A stretch of DNA of 5,351 nucleotides from Burkholderiales bacterium (GTDB taxonomy: Bacteria > Pseudomonadota > Gammaproteobacteria > Burkholderiales > SG8-39): contig JAENXP010000221.1 of the NCBI GenBank assembly GCA_016649475.1, forward strand, positions 1-5,351. The letters run 5' to 3'. The notes under the pieces were generated by a model. It made no database searches, was not told the origin of the DNA, and saw only the letters and a program-made list of their open reading frames with translations. Shown one piece after another: positions 4,726 through 5,351 of this stretch (position 1 is the first letter of the stretch; each line of letters starts with the position of its first letter). The position numbers and the translations under genes were made by a program.

Positions 4726-5351
4726 ATGGCTCAAGCACCGCAGCAAATGCGCAAACCCAAGGAAACCGGAGTCCCGGACGCAAAGCAGTACATGCATCCG
4801 ACACTGTTGAAGAATCACGGCAACTGGAAATATCATGACCGGCCGCGTCCCGGCGTACTGCACCACGTTTCGCACTCGGGAGACGAAGTGTGGACGGTGC
4901 GCGCTGGCACCCAGCGCCAGATGGATGTGCACACTATCAGGAAGCTGTGCGACATCGGTGACCAGTACGCGGAAGGCCACGTGCGCTTCACCATCCGCTC
5001 CAACATCGAGTTCATGGTCGCCGACCAGAAGAAAGTCGCGCCCCTGATCGAAGCACTCGAGAAAAGCGGCTTTCCGGTCGGCGGCACCGGCAACTCTGTG
5101 TCGATGATCGCGCACACCCAGGGCTGGCTGCACTGCGACATTCCCGGGACCGACGCCTCGGGCGTGGTCAAGGCACTGATGGACGAACTCTACGACGAGT
5201 TCAGGCGCGAGGAAATGCCCAATCGGGTGCACCTGTCCACCTCCTGCTGCGAGATCAATTGCGGCGGACAGGCCGACATCGCCATCATCGTGCAGTACAC
5301 CAAGCCGCCCAAGATCAACCACGACCTGGTCGCCAACGTGTGCGAGCGTCC
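4726..5351 (+). CDS. dsrB: Dissimilatory sulfite reductase beta subunit, 3' end beyond the window
   Basis: DsrB partners DsrA and supplies the catalytically active siroheme pocket of the sulfite reductase. The visible 208 residues include the family's N-terminal HPTLLKNHGNWKYHDRPRPGV region (25-43 approximately), the basic RFTIRSNIEFM segment (87-97), the HTQGWLHCDIPGTDASG motif with C137 (130-146), and STSCCEINCGGQADIAI with C174, C175 and C179 (171-187). The 37-residue gap from C137 to C174, then the CC-x3-C pattern, matches the cluster ligands known from crystallised DsrB. The ferredoxin domain expected further on lies outside the window. The ATG at 4726 is preceded by GGAG (4715-4718) at 7 nt. 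It begins 34 nt after dsrA, and no terminator-like hairpin is seen in the gap, so the two are co-transcribed. dsrEFHC-type genes would be expected downstream but are not visible. Confidence 0.97.
   Translation, partial: MAQAPQQMRKPKETGVPDAKQYMHPTLLKNHGNWKYHDRPRPGVLHHVSHSGDEVWTVRAGTQRQMDVHTIRKLCDIGDQYAEGHVRFTIRSNIEFMVADQKKVAPLIEALEKSGFPVGGTGNSVSMIAHTQGWLHCDIPGTDASGVVKALMDELYDEFRREEMPNRVHLSTSCCEINCGGQADIAIIVQYTKPPKINHDLVANVCER

Noticed and set aside
3929..4726. 265-codon + strand frame within dsrA, and minus-strand frames within dsrA and dsrB
   Set aside because: They are shadows of the well-supported dsrA and dsrB. Their translations are Arg, Gly and His-rich without motifs.

Overview
This GC-rich window looks like the start of a reverse-type dissimilatory sulfite reductase (rDsr) locus from a chemolithotrophic sulfur-oxidising proteobacterium. 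The likeliest hosts are Betaproteobacteria of the Thiobacillus, Sulfuritalea or Sulfuricella kind; this is inferred from protein style and context, not from a database search. On the + strand, dsrA (3396-4691) is complete. dsrB begins at 4726 and runs off the right edge. Their products form the siroheme/[4Fe-4S] sulfite reductase core.

A compact set of six genes runs the other way, on the minus strand, from the dsrA upstream region to the left edge. In order of transcription they are: a 72-aa conserved-looking small protein (2940-3158); a Cas6/Cmx6-like RAMP protein (2255-2863); a protein of two fused TusA domains (1704-2204); a DsrC/TusE-family protein lacking both redox cysteines of the family (1349-1678); an unrecognised 186-aa, probably helical soluble protein (712-1272); and a TauD/TfdA-type Fe(II)/2-oxoglutarate dioxygenase (from 715 through the left edge, partial). 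Gaps are short: a TGATG junction is available between cmx6 and the tusA gene, and there is a 4-bp ATGA overlap between the 186-aa gene and the dioxygenase gene. One transcript is therefore likely.

The 237-bp divergent region (3159-3395) holds a plausible minus-strand promoter, a weaker dsrA promoter candidate and an imperfect inverted repeat. A strong stem-loop (2907-2941) lies on the minus-strand transcript between the small gene and cmx6, and a small GC hairpin sits just before the cmx6 start codon.

Functionally, dsrAB oxidises sulfur delivered by a TusA/DsrE/DsrC-type relay, and the divergent operon supplies a TusA-like protein and a DsrC-like protein. The most surprising member is a CRISPR RNA endonuclease-family protein inside a sulfur-metabolism operon, with no CRISPR array or other cas gene in view and with stem-loops in the RNA just upstream of its own start. 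The combination of Cas6-like protein, tandem TusA, cysteine-less DsrC, unknown protein and dioxygenase opposite dsrAB is the candidate undescribed module of this window.
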